From an uncultured Lachnoclostridium sp. (GTDB lineage: Bacteria; Bacillota; Clostridia; Lachnospirales; Lachnospiraceae), in assembly GCA_944381625.1 (NCBI GenBank), contig CALWLW010000002.1, positions 186,001 through 250,000 on the forward strand: a stretch of 64,000 nt of DNA, given 5' to 3'. How positions within the stretch are numbered: the first letter of the stretch is position 1; each line of letters starts with the position of its first letter. Positions 1 through 9,113 of the stretch are shown in pieces. Both the position numbers and the translations under genes were made by a program. The notes below the pieces were generated by a model, which was not told the origin of the DNA, searched no databases, and saw only the letters and a program-made list of their open reading frames with translations.

Positions 1-1
1 T

Positions 2-1153
2 GAGACGGTGTACGCGCAGATCGACGTGGAGCGCCTGATGGGAGAGCGCCGCAGGATTTCCACCTTCCATGTGAGCTGTGACGGAGACGGGTATATTTCC
101 ACCGCCTTCTCCATCCGCCCGGGTGAAGAGAAACTGGAACGCTTTGTGGACAAGGCTCCCTTTGTGCCGGGGAATCAGGCGGAGAGGGAGAAACGCTGCG
201 AAGAGATCCTTACCATCCAGACCATGGGGCTGAAAAAGCGCATGGAGCATACCAACTGCAAGAGCGCGGTCATCGGCATCTCCGGCGGGCTGGATTCCAC
301 GCTGGCGCTGCTTGTGACTGTGCGTGCGGTGGACCGTATGGGTCTGCCCAGGAACTGTATTACGGCGGTGACGATGCCCTGCTTCGGCACCACGGACCGG
401 ACTTATACCAATGCCTGTGAGCTGACCAGGAGGCTGGGAGCCAATCTCCTGGAGGTAGATATCAAGGAGGCGGTGAAGATCCATTTCCGGGATATCGGGC
501 AGGATATGGAAAAGCACGACGTGACCTATGAGAACGGCCAGGCCAGAGAGCGTACCCAGGTGCTGATGGATACGGCCAACCGGCTGGGCGGCATGGTGAT
601 CGGCACCGGGGATATGTCGGAGCTGGCGCTGGGATGGGCCACCTACAATGGGGATCATATGTCCATGTACGGTGTCAACGCGTCGGTGCCCAAGATGTTG
701 GTACGGCACCTGGTGCGGTATTATGCGGACACCTGCGGAGACGGGAAGCTTTCAGAGATTCTGCTGGATATCCTGGATACGCCGGTCAGCCCGGAGCTTC
801 TGCCGCCCAAGGACGGGGTGATCGCCCAGAAGACGGAGGATCTGGTGGGACCGTATGAGCTTCACGATTTCTTCCTGTATTACGTATTGCGCTTCGGCTT
901 CGCGCCGGACAAGATCTATTATCTGGCGCAGTCGGCGTTCAAAGGAGAGTATGAGAACCGGGTTATCCTGAAATGGCTCAATACCTTCTACCGGCGCTTC
1001 TTTGCACAGCAATTTAAGCGCTCCTGCCTGCCGGACGGTCCCAAGGTGGGAACGGTGGCCGTTTCTCCCAGAGGGGATCTGCGCATGCCCAGCGACGCGT
1101 CTGCGCGTCTCTGGCTGGATATGGCGGAAAAACTGATGGAAAAAGATGTATAA
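2..1153 (+). CDS. nadE: Glutamine-dependent NAD+ synthetase, 3' part
   Basis: Makes NAD+ from deamido-NAD+ with ATP and ammonia from glutamine. The frame is open to the left edge, so the N-terminal nitrilase-type glutaminase domain is mostly outside the window. What is visible is the tail of that domain and the complete synthetase domain: the PP-loop SGGLDSTLAL, the segment VIGTGDMSELALGWATYNGD, and the C-terminal FKRSCLPDGPKVG typical of the long two-domain form. A GTG at position 8 could be taken as a start, but the reading frame continues upstream and the family is about 630 residues, so this is a partial gene. It is followed by a hairpin with a T run. Confidence 0.93.
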   Translation, partial: ETVYAQIDVERLMGERRRISTFHVSCDGDGYISTAFSIRPGEEKLERFVDKAPFVPGNQAEREKRCEEILTIQTMGLKKRMEHTNCKSAVIGISGGLDSTLALLVTVRAVDRMGLPRNCITAVTMPCFGTTDRTYTNACELTRRLGANLLEVDIKEAVKIHFRDIGQDMEKHDVTYENGQARERTQVLMDTANRLGGMVIGTGDMSELALGWATYNGDHMSMYGVNASVPKMLVRHLVRYYADTCGDGKLSEILLDILDTPVSPELLPPKDGVIAQKTEDLVGPYELHDFFLYYVLRFGFAPDKIYYLAQSAFKGEYENRVILKWLNTFYRRFFAQQFKRSCLPDGPKVGTVAVSPRGDLRMPSDASARLWLDMAEKLMEKDV

Positions 1154-1195
1154 GAACTTCTAAAGCAGACCAGAATAAAATAAGGAATTAAAACA

Positions 1196-1242
1196 GGCCT
1201 CATTCATATATTATAGAAATAATTGAGAAATGAGGTCTTTTT
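1196..1242 (+). terminator. Hairpin with T run after nadE, touching the sleC start
   Basis: Arms 1196-1204 and 1229-1237 pair over 9 bp with one G-T pair, followed by five T (1238-1242) and then directly by the ATG of the next gene. It looks like the nadE terminator. The GAGG ribosome site of the downstream gene (1232-1235) lies in its 3' arm, so the hairpin would also mask that site in any read-through transcript. Confidence 0.6.
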
Positions 1243-2508
1243 ATGCCTGAGAATGAAGTTATGAACGAGCCTGGGCTGCCGGCTCAGACAGGCCGCCTGC
1301 AGGTGCGGCTGGTGGAAGAGAGCTCCCGCAGGCCGGTGGAGGGAGCCCAGGTCAGCATTACCTACGAAGGAGACCCGGAGAGCGCCGTGAGGCGCTATAC
1401 AACGAACATGTCCGGGATGACGGAACTGATCGAGCTTCCGGCCCCAAACCTGGAGTACAGCACGCAGTTTTCCGAGCCGCAGCCGTATGCGGAGTATACG
1501 GTCCAGGTTCAGGCGGCCGGGTATGAGGACGCGGAGGTGGCCGGGACGGAGATCCTGCCTGGCGTGACGGCGATTCAGGAGATCCGGATGCGCCCGCTGG
1601 CGGGAGGCGTCCTGTTCGACCGGATTGTCATAGGGCCGCATACCCTTTTCGGGGATTATCCTCCGAAGATCGCGGAGTCAGAGATCAAACCGGTGTCTGA
1701 GACGGGGGAGATCGTACTCAGCCGGGTGGTGATCCCGGAATATGTGATTGTACACGACGGGGTTCCCACGGATTCCAGCGCCCAGAATTACTGGGTGCGT
1801 TACCGGGACTATATTAAGAACGTGGCCTCCAGCGAGATTTACGCCACATGGACGGACGCCGCGGTGCGGGCCAATATTCTGGCCATTATGTCGTTTACTC
1901 TGAACCGGGTCTACACAGAATGGTACCGGAATAAGGGATATGATTTTACCATTACATCGTCCACGGCCTTTGACCAGAAATGGATCTACGGCAGGAATAT
2001 TTATCAGAATATCTCCAATGTGGTTGACGAACTGTTCGGGAACTATCTGTCCAGACCCAATGTGAAACAGCCGATCCTGACCCAGTACTGCGACGGGCGC
2101 AGAGTGACCTGTCCCAACTGGCTCAGCCAGTGGGGGTCCCAGAGCCTGGGGGAACAGGGGTACAGCACCATCGAGATTCTCCGGTACTATTATGGGGACA
2201 GTATGTATATCAATACGGCGGTGGAGATATCGGGAGTTCCGGCGTCCTGGCCGGGTTATGACCTGGGAGAAGGGGCAAGCGGGGCCAAGGTGCAGCAGAT
2301 GCAGGAACAGCTCAATACCATAGCGGGAGCCTATCCAGCGCTGCCGCGGATCTCGGCGGACGGAATCTACGGGCCGGCCACCCGCGCGGCCGTGGAGGAT
2401 TTTCAGTCCATATTCGGGCTGCCGGTGACAGGGATCGTGGACTACCGCACGTGGTACAAGATCTCGGAGATCTACGTGGGGGTTTCAAGAATCGCAGAAT
2501 TAAATTAA
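1243..2508 (+). CDS. sleC: SleC-like spore cortex-lytic enzyme
   Basis: Probable peptidoglycan hydrolase that degrades spore cortex during germination. The 421-residue product has an N-terminal beta-rich region (about 1-115, carboxypeptidase-regulatory-like), a central SpoIID-like region with YCDGRRVTCPNWLSQWGSQS and EILRYYYGD (about 280-325), and a C-terminal peptidoglycan-binding domain (about 345-405) with SADGIYGPATRAAVEDFQ. This architecture matches clostridial SleC proteins. No signal peptide is evident, as in SleC relatives made in the mother cell. The ATG sits 7 nt after GAGG. A CATATATT at about 1205-1212 could be a sporulation sigma -10, but this is weak. Function is inferred from architecture. 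Confidence 0.85.
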   Translation: MPENEVMNEPGLPAQTGRLQVRLVEESSRRPVEGAQVSITYEGDPESAVRRYTTNMSGMTELIELPAPNLEYSTQFSEPQPYAEYTVQVQAAGYEDAEVAGTEILPGVTAIQEIRMRPLAGGVLFDRIVIGPHTLFGDYPPKIAESEIKPVSETGEIVLSRVVIPEYVIVHDGVPTDSSAQNYWVRYRDYIKNVASSEIYATWTDAAVRANILAIMSFTLNRVYTEWYRNKGYDFTITSSTAFDQKWIYGRNIYQNISNVVDELFGNYLSRPNVKQPILTQYCDGRRVTCPNWLSQWGSQSLGEQGYSTIEILRYYYGDSMYINTAVEISGVPASWPGYDLGEGASGAKVQQMQEQLNTIAGAYPALPRISADGIYGPATRAAVEDFQSIFGLPVTGIVDYRTWYKISEIYVGVSRIAELN

Positions 2509-2516
2509 ATAACCTC

Positions 2517-2545
2517 TTTCCTTTTCTGGAAATATTGGGTATAAT
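2517..2545 (+). promoter_or_regulatory. Probable mreB promoter
   Basis: A perfect TATAAT at 2540-2545 lies about 95 bp upstream of mreB. The -35 candidate TTTCCT with 17-bp spacing is poor, so the call rests on the -10 box and on the position after the sleC-like gene. Confidence 0.5.
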
Positions 2546-2641
2546 GTAAGCTGTCAGAGCGCGCAAAGACGCGTGTTTAAGAGGATGAATGAAAACGCTG
2601 AATGGTTAAAATAGATGGAAAGAACGAAAGGAGAACGTATT

Positions 2642-3637
2642 ATGGCAGGAACCGATGTGGGAATTGACCTGGGAACAGCCAGCATTCTTGTGTATATCAA
2701 GGGTAAGGGCGTAGTGCTGAAAGAGCCCTCTGTCGTGGCATTTGACAGGGATACAAATAAAATCAAAGCAATTGGAGAAGAGGCGCGCCTGATGCTTGGG
2801 CGTACCCCGGGAAATATTGTGGCGGTACGTCCGCTGAGACAGGGAGTGATCTCCGATTATACGGTTACAGAGAAGATGCTGAAGTTTTTTATTCAGAAGG
2901 CGATCGGCAAGAAGACGTTCCGGAAACCGAAGATTGCAGTCTGTGTCCCCAGCGGTGTGACGGAAGTGGAGAAGAAGGCAGTGGAGGACGCCACGTACCA
3001 GGCGGGAGCCCGTGAAGTCTTCATCATTGAGGAGCCCATCGCCGCCGCTATCGGGGCCGGCATCGATATCTCCAGACCGTGTGGAAATATGATCGTGGAC
3101 ATCGGAGGCGGTACCACGGATATCGCCGTGATCTCTCTGGGCGGCACGGTGGTCAGCACGTCCATCAAGATCGCAGGGGATGATTTCGACGAAGCGATTG
3201 TCCGCTATATGCGTAAAAAACACAATCTTCTGATCGGTGAGAGAACCGCGGAGGATATTAAGATAAAAGTGGGAAGTTGCTACCCCAGGGCACAGGCAGA
3301 CAGTATCGACGTGCGGGGACGAAACCTTGTGACGGGTCTGCCCAAGACGGTGACGGTGACGTCTGAGGAGACAGAGGAGGCGCTGAAGGAGGCGACGGCC
3401 CAGATCGTGGAAGCGGTGCACAGTGTGCTGGAGCGCACGCCGCCGGAACTGACGGCGGATATCGCGGACCGTGGGATCGTGCTTACAGGAGGAGGCGCGC
3501 TTCTGCGCGGCCTGGAAGAACTTCTGGAGTCCAAGACAGGCATCAATACGATGACGGCGGAAGAGCCGATGCAGTGCGTGGCCATCGGGACAGGCAAATT
3601 TGTGGAGTTTCTTTCCGGCGGCCATCATGAGGAATAA
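2642..3637 (+). CDS. mreB: Rod shape-determining protein MreB/Mbl
   Basis: Actin-like ATPase that forms membrane-associated filaments and guides lateral cell-wall synthesis. The 331-residue product carries the phosphate-1 loop GIDLGTASILVYIKGKGVV, phosphate-2 DIGGGTTDIAVISLGG and the adenosine motif TGGGALLRGLEELL. An ATG at 2615 is in frame, but the ATG at 2642 has AAAGGAG about 8 nt upstream and starts directly at the conserved MAGTDVGIDLG, so it is preferred. The gene is separated from recD2 by a hairpin terminator and is not beside mreC or mreD here, so it could be the Mbl or MreBH paralogue. Confidence 0.92.
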   Translation: MAGTDVGIDLGTASILVYIKGKGVVLKEPSVVAFDRDTNKIKAIGEEARLMLGRTPGNIVAVRPLRQGVISDYTVTEKMLKFFIQKAIGKKTFRKPKIAVCVPSGVTEVEKKAVEDATYQAGAREVFIIEEPIAAAIGAGIDISRPCGNMIVDIGGGTTDIAVISLGGTVVSTSIKIAGDDFDEAIVRYMRKKHNLLIGERTAEDIKIKVGSCYPRAQADSIDVRGRNLVTGLPKTVTVTSEETEEALKEATAQIVEAVHSVLERTPPELTADIADRGIVLTGGGALLRGLEELLESKTGINTMTAEEPMQCVAIGTGKFVEFLSGGHHEE

Positions 3638-3684
3638 TCCGCAGAAACTGTGCGGAACGCGGCAGAAAGTGAAAAACATTGTGG

Positions 3685-3712
3685 GGACATGGCGGGAGAG
3701 CCATGTCCTTTT
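3685..3712 (+). terminator. Intrinsic terminator after mreB
   Basis: Perfect 9-bp stem GGACATGGC / GCCATGTCC with a 6-nt loop, followed by TTTT. It lies 13 bp before the recD2 start codon. Confidence 0.75.
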
Positions 3713-3724
3713 GGTTAAAACGGC

Positions 3725-5950
3725 ATGGAGATACGAAAAGGCTATGTGGAACACATTGTGTTCCGAAACGGGGAAAATGGATATACGGTATTTCAGCTTG
3801 TGACGGACGAGGAAGAACTGACCTGTGTGGGCACGTTCTCCGTACTGTCGGAGGGAGAGCTGGTACAGGTAGGCGGCGCCATGAAGGAACACCCGCTGTA
3901 CGGAGAGCAGATGCAGGTACAGGAATACAGCATTCTGGCTCCGGAGGATGAGACGGCCATGGAACGCTATCTGGGAAGCGGCGCCATCAAAGGCGTGGGA
4001 GCCGCGCTGGCGGCCAGGATTGTCCGGAGGTTCAAAGGAGATACTTTCCGGATCATTGAGGAGGAGCCGGAACGGCTGGCGGAGGTGAAAGGGATCAGTG
4101 AGCGCAAGGCCATGGAGATCGCGGAGCAGATGGAAGAGAAGAAGGAACTCCGCCAGGCCATGATGTTCCTGACCCAATACGGGATCTCCATGTCTCTGGC
4201 AGTGAAGATTTATAAGGAATACGGAGCGCGGACCTACCAGATCGTGCAGGAGAATCCGTACCGCCTGGCGGATGATATTGTGGGGATTGGCTTCCGCATT
4301 GCGGACGAGATTGCATCGCGTATCGGCATACATACCTCTTCGGATTACCGTATCCGGAGCGGACTGCTCTATACGCTGCAGCAGGCCGCGGGGGAGGGCC
4401 ATACCTGTCTGCCCAGGGAACTTCTCTTTTCCCAGGCGTCTGAGCTTTTGGGCGTTCCTGAGGATGCGCTGGAAGTGCAGATGATGAATCTCTGCATGGA
4501 CAGGAAACTGGTGATCCGGGAAGATGAAGGCCGCCAGATGGTGTTTTACAGCCAGTATTTTTATATGGAGCTGAATACGGCCAGGATGCTCCACGACCTG
4601 AACCTGGACAGTTCCATGGAGGATGAGCAGATCCGGGAGAAGCTCTCGCGGGTGGAGCGCGCCGCGGGGATCGAACTGGACGAGATGCAGCGGCGGGCGG
4701 TGGCCGAGGCGGTGAAGCACGGCCTGCTGATCCTGACCGGCGGCCCCGGAACAGGGAAAACCACCACGATCAACGCCATGATCCGGTATTTTGAGACGGA
4801 GGATATGGAGATTCTGCTGGCCGCGCCCACAGGCAGAGCGGCCAAACGGATGACGGAAGCCACCGGATATGAGGCCGTGACGATCCACCGGCTCCTGGAG
4901 CTGTCGGGAGCGCCCGGGGACGGGCAGGAGAAGGCTTCGTTCGAGAGAAATGAGGAGAATCCGCTGGAGGCGGATGTGATTATCATAGATGAGATGTCCA
5001 TGGTGGACATCTTCCTGATGCATTCACTTCTGCGCGCCGTGAGCGTGGGAACCAGGCTGATCCTGGTGGGCGATATCAATCAGCTTCCCAGTGTGGGACC
5101 GGGGTGCGTGCTGAAGGATATGATCCGCTCAGAGGTGTATCCGGTGGTGATGCTTCAAAAGATTTTCCGTCAGGCCAGTCAGAGCGATATCATCGTAAAC
5201 GCCCACAAGATCAACCGGGGGGAACCGGTGGTGCTGGACAATAAGAGCAGGGATTTCTTCTTTTTAAAAAGGCAGGACCCCAATATTATACTCAGAGTAG
5301 TGCTGGCGCTGGTTCAGGACAAGCTCCCGCCGTATGTTCACGCAAAACCATATGACATCCAGGTGCTGACGCCCATGCGAAAAGGGGCGCTGGGAGTGGA
5401 ACACCTGAACGAGATCCTGCAGAGATACTTAAACCCGCCTTCGCCGGAAAAGACGGAGAAGGAGTACGCCAAAGGCCTGCTGCGGGAAGGCGACAAGGTC
5501 ATGCAGATTAAGAACAATTACCAGATCGAGTGGCAGGCCAGGAACCGTTACGGGATCGCTGTGGATAAAGGCATGGGAGTTTTCAATGGGGATCTGGGCG
5601 TGATACAGAACATCGATCCGCTGGCGGAGACGATGGAAGTGCTGTTTGATGAATACCGCACCGTGACCTACGGCTTCGCCCAGCTGGAAGAACTGGAGCT
5701 GGCTTACGCGGTGACGATCCATAAATCCCAGGGGAGCGAATATCCGGCGGTGGTGATCCCGCTTCTCACCGGCCCCAGGATGCTGATGAACCGGAATCTT
5801 CTCTATACGGCAGTGACCAGGGCGCGTTCCTGTGTGACGCTGGTGGGGAGCGAGGAGACTTTCCGGATGATGATCGCCAATGGAAGCGAGCAGGCCCGCT
5901 ACAGCGGACTGCTGGGAAGAATACGGGAGGTAGAAAGTATTGAAGATTGA
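3725..5950 (+). CDS. recD2: RecD2-type SF1B DNA helicase
   Basis: 5'-3' DNA helicase of the RecD/TraA group, acting in repair and fork maintenance without RecBC. In the 741 residues: an N-terminal OB-like domain (MEIRKGYVEHIVFRNGENGYTV is the usual RecD2 start), tandem helix-hairpin-helix motifs (about 80-200), Walker A LTGGPGTGKTTT (about 340), Walker B IIIDEMSMVD, LVGDINQLPSVGPG, and a C-terminal helicase 2B part ending with VTIHKSQGSEYPAV and LLYTAVTRAR. Length and motifs fit full-length RecD2. No strong Shine-Dalgarno is visible before the ATG. The last 11 bp overlap comF, so the two are probably co-transcribed. Confidence 0.93.
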   Translation: MEIRKGYVEHIVFRNGENGYTVFQLVTDEEELTCVGTFSVLSEGELVQVGGAMKEHPLYGEQMQVQEYSILAPEDETAMERYLGSGAIKGVGAALAARIVRRFKGDTFRIIEEEPERLAEVKGISERKAMEIAEQMEEKKELRQAMMFLTQYGISMSLAVKIYKEYGARTYQIVQENPYRLADDIVGIGFRIADEIASRIGIHTSSDYRIRSGLLYTLQQAAGEGHTCLPRELLFSQASELLGVPEDALEVQMMNLCMDRKLVIREDEGRQMVFYSQYFYMELNTARMLHDLNLDSSMEDEQIREKLSRVERAAGIELDEMQRRAVAEAVKHGLLILTGGPGTGKTTTINAMIRYFETEDMEILLAAPTGRAAKRMTEATGYEAVTIHRLLELSGAPGDGQEKASFERNEENPLEADVIIIDEMSMVDIFLMHSLLRAVSVGTRLILVGDINQLPSVGPGCVLKDMIRSEVYPVVMLQKIFRQASQSDIIVNAHKINRGEPVVLDNKSRDFFFLKRQDPNIILRVVLALVQDKLPPYVHAKPYDIQVLTPMRKGALGVEHLNEILQRYLNPPSPEKTEKEYAKGLLREGDKVMQIKNNYQIEWQARNRYGIAVDKGMGVFNGDLGVIQNIDPLAETMEVLFDEYRTVTYGFAQLEELELAYAVTIHKSQGSEYPAVVIPLLTGPRMLMNRNLLYTAVTRARSCVTLVGSEETFRMMIANGSEQARYSGLLGRIREVESIED

Positions 5951-6647
5951 CCTGGCGGGACTGCTGTTCCCGCGAAGGTGCCCGGTCTGCCACGAGGCGG
6001 TGGAAGAACCGGGGGAACTGGCCTGCGGGATCTGCAGGCTGAAGCTTCCTTATATAAATGGCCCGGCCTGCAGGAAATGCGGCAAGCCGCTTCTTTCCGG
6101 AGAACGGGAATACTGCATGGACTGCAGAAACAGGCGGCATCATTTCCGGCAGGGGAAAGCGCCTTTTGTGTATGACAAGCTGATGCGGGAGTCCATCGCC
6201 CGGTTTAAATACGGCGGAAGGAAAGAGTATGCGGCTTTTTATGCGGAAGAGATCCTGCGAAGATGCTGGAAGGAGGCCGCGTACTGGAAACCGGAAGCGC
6301 TGGTTCCCATTCCGCTTCACCCTTCCCGGAAAAGAAAGCGCGGCTTTAACCAGGCACAGCTGGTGGCGGAGAGGCTGTCTCAAAAGACGGGGATTCCCGT
6401 GGACGCAGGACTTCTGCGCCGGGTGAAAAAGACCCGCGCCCAGAAAGAACTGAGCGGGAGAGACCGGGCGGCGAATCTTCGGGGAGCTTTTTCCATCAGG
6501 GATGAAAAGGTTCCATATAAAAAAATACTGCTGGTGGACGATATCTATACCACAGGAAGCACAATGGACGAGGCAGCCCGCATGCTTCTGGAACACGGGG
6601 CCGGTTCCGTATATTTTTTGTGTATTTGTGTTGGAAGCGGCACTTAA
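5940..6647 (+). CDS. comF: ComF family phosphoribosyltransferase-like protein
   Basis: Competence-type ComFC homologue, usually tied to DNA uptake and single-strand DNA handling. The N-terminus has four CxxC pairs (CPVC, CGIC, CRKC, CMDC) forming a double zinc ribbon; the C-terminus has the PRPP-binding motif ILLVDDIYTTGSTMDEA. The start is a TTG inside the recD2 end, preceded by GGAGG with good spacing; no in-frame ATG lies near. Length (235) is normal. Its role in this organism is unproven, since no other competence genes are in the window. Confidence 0.88.
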   Translation: MKIDLAGLLFPRRCPVCHEAVEEPGELACGICRLKLPYINGPACRKCGKPLLSGEREYCMDCRNRRHHFRQGKAPFVYDKLMRESIARFKYGGRKEYAAFYAEEILRRCWKEAAYWKPEALVPIPLHPSRKRKRGFNQAQLVAERLSQKTGIPVDAGLLRRVKKTRAQKELSGRDRAANLRGAFSIRDEKVPYKKILLVDDIYTTGSTMDEAARMLLEHGAGSVYFLCICVGSGT

Positions 6648-6651
6648 TTCC

Positions 6652-6776
6652 CGCGGGCAACGAGCCAAGCGGATATGCCTGCATATCCATTTGGCGACTG
6701 CCGCGAGGGCCTCATACCCCGATGCCTGTATTGCTGTAAATTTGACGTCCCGTATGCTTGCATCGGGGTATTTGGC
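6652..6776. repeat. Hairpin-rich intergenic element
   Basis: Stacked inverted repeats: GGATATG/CATATCC (6671-6677 / 6682-6688) flanked by pairing CCAA/TTGG, GC-rich outer arms, and a perfect 12-bp pair ATACCCCGATGC (6714-6725) with GCATCGGGGTAT (6760-6771). No T run follows. It resembles a small dispersed palindromic (REP or MITE-like) element, but copy number cannot be judged from one window. Confidence 0.5.
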
Positions 6777-6787
6777 TGTGTTATACT
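6758..6787 (+). promoter_or_regulatory. Probable promoter for the cdaA cluster
   Basis: TTGCAT (6758-6763), 18-bp spacer, extended -10 TGT-TATACT (-10 box 6782-6787). It lies 30 bp upstream of the first of four closely spaced genes ending with cdaR, and its -35 overlaps the right arm of the hairpin element. Confidence 0.6.
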
Positions 6788-6816
6788 AAGATGTATGTGA
6801 AATAAGGACAGCTGCT

Positions 6817-7245
6817 ATGGTAAATGAAGAAAAAGTGATTTTGATGACAAAAGCCTCTCTGTGCGAGACGAAGGAGGCGAAGAAAAAACTGAAGATTGCC
6901 GGGTATTTCCGGCATGATTATATCAGCCTTCAGCTCCTGTACGGCTGGTTCTTTGCAACGCTCAGCTTTGTTCTCTGCGGCGCGCTGTGGGCATTCTGCA
7001 ATATGGAATATTTGCTGGATAATATCCATAAGATGGACCTGAGGGAATTTGTGATAGTCTGGGTGCTGCTCTATGTCTGCGCCATTGCGGTGTATTCCTG
7101 CATCCTGTATGCGGTCTGTTCCCTGCGCTACCGGGCCGCCAGAAAGAGCGCGGCGTCTTTTAGCCGTCTGCTTCAGGGCATACAGGAGGTTTATGAGCAG
7201 GAAGAGAAAAATCCGGCATCGGGTAATTTGACGGAGGAAACATAG
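6817..7245 (+). CDS. Small membrane protein of unknown function
   Basis: Not recognised. The 142-residue product has a basic N-terminal cytoplasmic part (about 1-38), two transmembrane segments (about 42-65 and 77-102, FVIVWVLLYVCAIAVYSCIL), and a charged C-terminal tail. It is separated by one base from the next gene and heads the cluster that contains cdaA and cdaR, so a role linked to cyclic-di-AMP signalling or to membrane anchoring is possible but only inferred from position. Confidence 0.75.
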   Translation: MVNEEKVILMTKASLCETKEAKKKLKIAGYFRHDYISLQLLYGWFFATLSFVLCGALWAFCNMEYLLDNIHKMDLREFVIVWVLLYVCAIAVYSCILYAVCSLRYRAARKSAASFSRLLQGIQEVYEQEEKNPASGNLTEET

Positions 7246-7246
7246 A

Positions 7247-8197
7247 ATGACATCACTGTTAGAGTTAAAGCAACATTTAAAATTGTTTTATTCCAGATAT
7301 GATACGTATCTTATACCGGTTTTGAAATTTGCGTTTGCGCTGGCCACGTTTTTGACGGTGAACAGCCAGATTGGATTTATGGAAAAAGCGTCGGGACCGG
7401 CGGTATCTCTGCTGCTGGCGCTTCTCTGCGCTTTTCTGCCTGTGAACCTGATCGCAGTATTCGGGGCGCTGCTGATCTGTCTCCACGGATTTTCCCTGTC
7501 CATCGAAGTGTTCGCCATGGCCGCAGGACTTCTGTTTGTGATGTACGCCCTGTATTTCCGGGTTGCGCCGGGATACGGATATGTGCTGGTCATGACCCCG
7601 CTGGCGTTTTTCCTGAATATTCCCTATGCAGTTCCACTGATTATGGGGCTTCTGGGAGGTCCGGTCTGCGCTGTGCCGGTGGCATGTGGGACTGTTATCT
7701 ATTATCTTGTCGTATATATGAAGAACAACACGGCGATGCTGACGAATCCGGAATCGGAGGAAGTTGTATCCCGTCTTTCTTACTTTGTGGAAAATGTGCT
7801 GAATAACAAGACCATGCTGCTGACGATTCTGGTATTTGCGGTCACGGTGATGATCGTGTACACGATCCGGCGGATGAGCGTGGACTATGCGTGGTATCTG
7901 GCCATCGGCATCGGCGCGGTGGTGAATATTGTGCTGTTTTTGGCCGGTTCGCTGGTGATGGGAGTTCACATCGGTATTCTGCCGCTTGTGCTGGGAACTC
8001 TGGTCTCCCTGCTGATCGCTGTGATGGTGGAGTTTTTCGTGTTCAGCCTGGATTATTCCCGTACAGAATATACGCAGTTTGAGGACGATGAATATTATTA
8101 TTATGTAAAAGCGGTGCCCAAGATGTCCATAGCCATACCGGAAAAGAAAGTGAAGAAGATCAGTTCCGGCGGCAGGAATCAGAGGCGCAGACGTTAA
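7247..8197 (+). CDS. Multipass membrane protein of unknown function
   Basis: Not recognised. The 316-residue product has about eight hydrophobic segments between residues 20 and 272 and a short cytoplasmic tail with a run of acidic and Tyr residues (FEDDEYYYYVKAVPK) and a basic end. GGAGG lies about 10 nt before the ATG. It sits between the small membrane gene and cdaA with spacing that suggests one operon. It could be a transporter-like or accessory protein of the cyclic-di-AMP synthase complex; nothing in the sequence proves this. Confidence 0.75.
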   Translation: MTSLLELKQHLKLFYSRYDTYLIPVLKFAFALATFLTVNSQIGFMEKASGPAVSLLLALLCAFLPVNLIAVFGALLICLHGFSLSIEVFAMAAGLLFVMYALYFRVAPGYGYVLVMTPLAFFLNIPYAVPLIMGLLGGPVCAVPVACGTVIYYLVVYMKNNTAMLTNPESEEVVSRLSYFVENVLNNKTMLLTILVFAVTVMIVYTIRRMSVDYAWYLAIGIGAVVNIVLFLAGSLVMGVHIGILPLVLGTLVSLLIAVMVEFFVFSLDYSRTEYTQFEDDEYYYYVKAVPKMSIAIPEKKVKKISSGGRNQRRRR

Positions 8198-8234
8198 CCG
8201 CGGGAGAGATACCCGGGAAAGGAAGTGAAGCGCG

Positions 8235-9113
8235 GTGAATCTGGAAAAGCTGAACCAGTATCTGGATTTGAATACTTTAAATATTACCTGGACCGACGCG
8301 GCTGAGATTGTCATATTGTCTTTCATCATATACCAGGTCATGATCTGGATCAAATCCACACGGGCGTGGACGCTGCTGAAGGGCTTTGCCGTTGTGCTGG
8401 CGCTGCTGGCGGTGGCCGCTTTTTTCCATATGAATACGATTCTGTGGATCGCGGAGAACTTCTTCAGTCTGGGTATTACGGCGCTGATTATCGTGTTTCA
8501 GCCGGAGCTTCGGCGGGCTCTGGAACAGCTGGGGGAGAAGAACATTCTCACCACGATTGTGCCTTTTGACAATTCCAGGAAAACGGATGAGCGTATCACG
8601 GACCGTACCATTTCCGAATTGATAAAAGCCTGTTTTGAGATGGGCCGGGTCAGGACCGGGGCTTTGATTGTGATTGAGCAGTCTGTGAGCCTTCAGGAAT
8701 ACGACCGGACAGGGATCGGTCTGGATTCGGCGGTATCCAGCCAGCTGATTCTGAATATTTTTGAAAAAAATACGCCGCTGCACGATGGGGCGGTGATTCT
8801 GTCCGGCAACCGGATACGCTCAGCTACCTGTTATCTTCCTCTGTCAGACAACAGGAATCTGAGCAAGGAACTGGGGACCAGGCATCGGGCCGCGGTGGGA
8901 GTCAGCGAGGTCAGCGATTCTCTCACGATTGTGGTGTCCGAGGAGACGGGCGCCGTGTCGGTGGCCAGGAACGGACGGCTGATCCGGAATCTGAACCAGG
9001 ATCAGTTAAGAGAGCAGCTCAAGATGCTCCAGGCAAAATCGGAAGAGAAAAAACGGAAAAAGCTCAGGCTGTGGAAAGGACGTGGCGGACATGAAGACAA
9101 AGCTGTTCAATAA
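8235..9113 (+). CDS. cdaA: Diadenylate cyclase CdaA
   Basis: Membrane diadenylate cyclase that condenses two ATP to cyclic-di-AMP, an essential regulator of potassium uptake and turgor in Firmicutes. Three N-terminal transmembrane segments (about 20-95) precede the DAC domain, which contains the catalytic DGAVILSGN and the RHRAAVGVSE motif. The start is GTG, with GGAAAGGAAG upstream. The final 23 bp overlap cdaR. Length (292) is usual for CdaA. A glmM gene, which often follows cdaA-cdaR, is absent directly downstream. Confidence 0.95.
   Translation: MNLEKLNQYLDLNTLNITWTDAAEIVILSFIIYQVMIWIKSTRAWTLLKGFAVVLALLAVAAFFHMNTILWIAENFFSLGITALIIVFQPELRRALEQLGEKNILTTIVPFDNSRKTDERITDRTISELIKACFEMGRVRTGALIVIEQSVSLQEYDRTGIGLDSAVSSQLILNIFEKNTPLHDGAVILSGNRIRSATCYLPLSDNRNLSKELGTRHRAAVGVSEVSDSLTIVVSEETGAVSVARNGRLIRNLNQDQLREQLKMLQAKSEEKKRKKLRLWKGRGGHEDKAVQ

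Noticed and set aside
2606-5023. Very long minus-strand reading frame opposite mreB and recD2
   Set aside because: It is antisense to two clear genes, has no ribosome site and a composition rich in His, Arg and Leu, as expected from the complement of GC-rich coding DNA.
8198-8234. c-di-AMP riboswitch before cdaA
   Set aside because: The gap is only 37 bp and shows none of the ydaO-type conserved segments.
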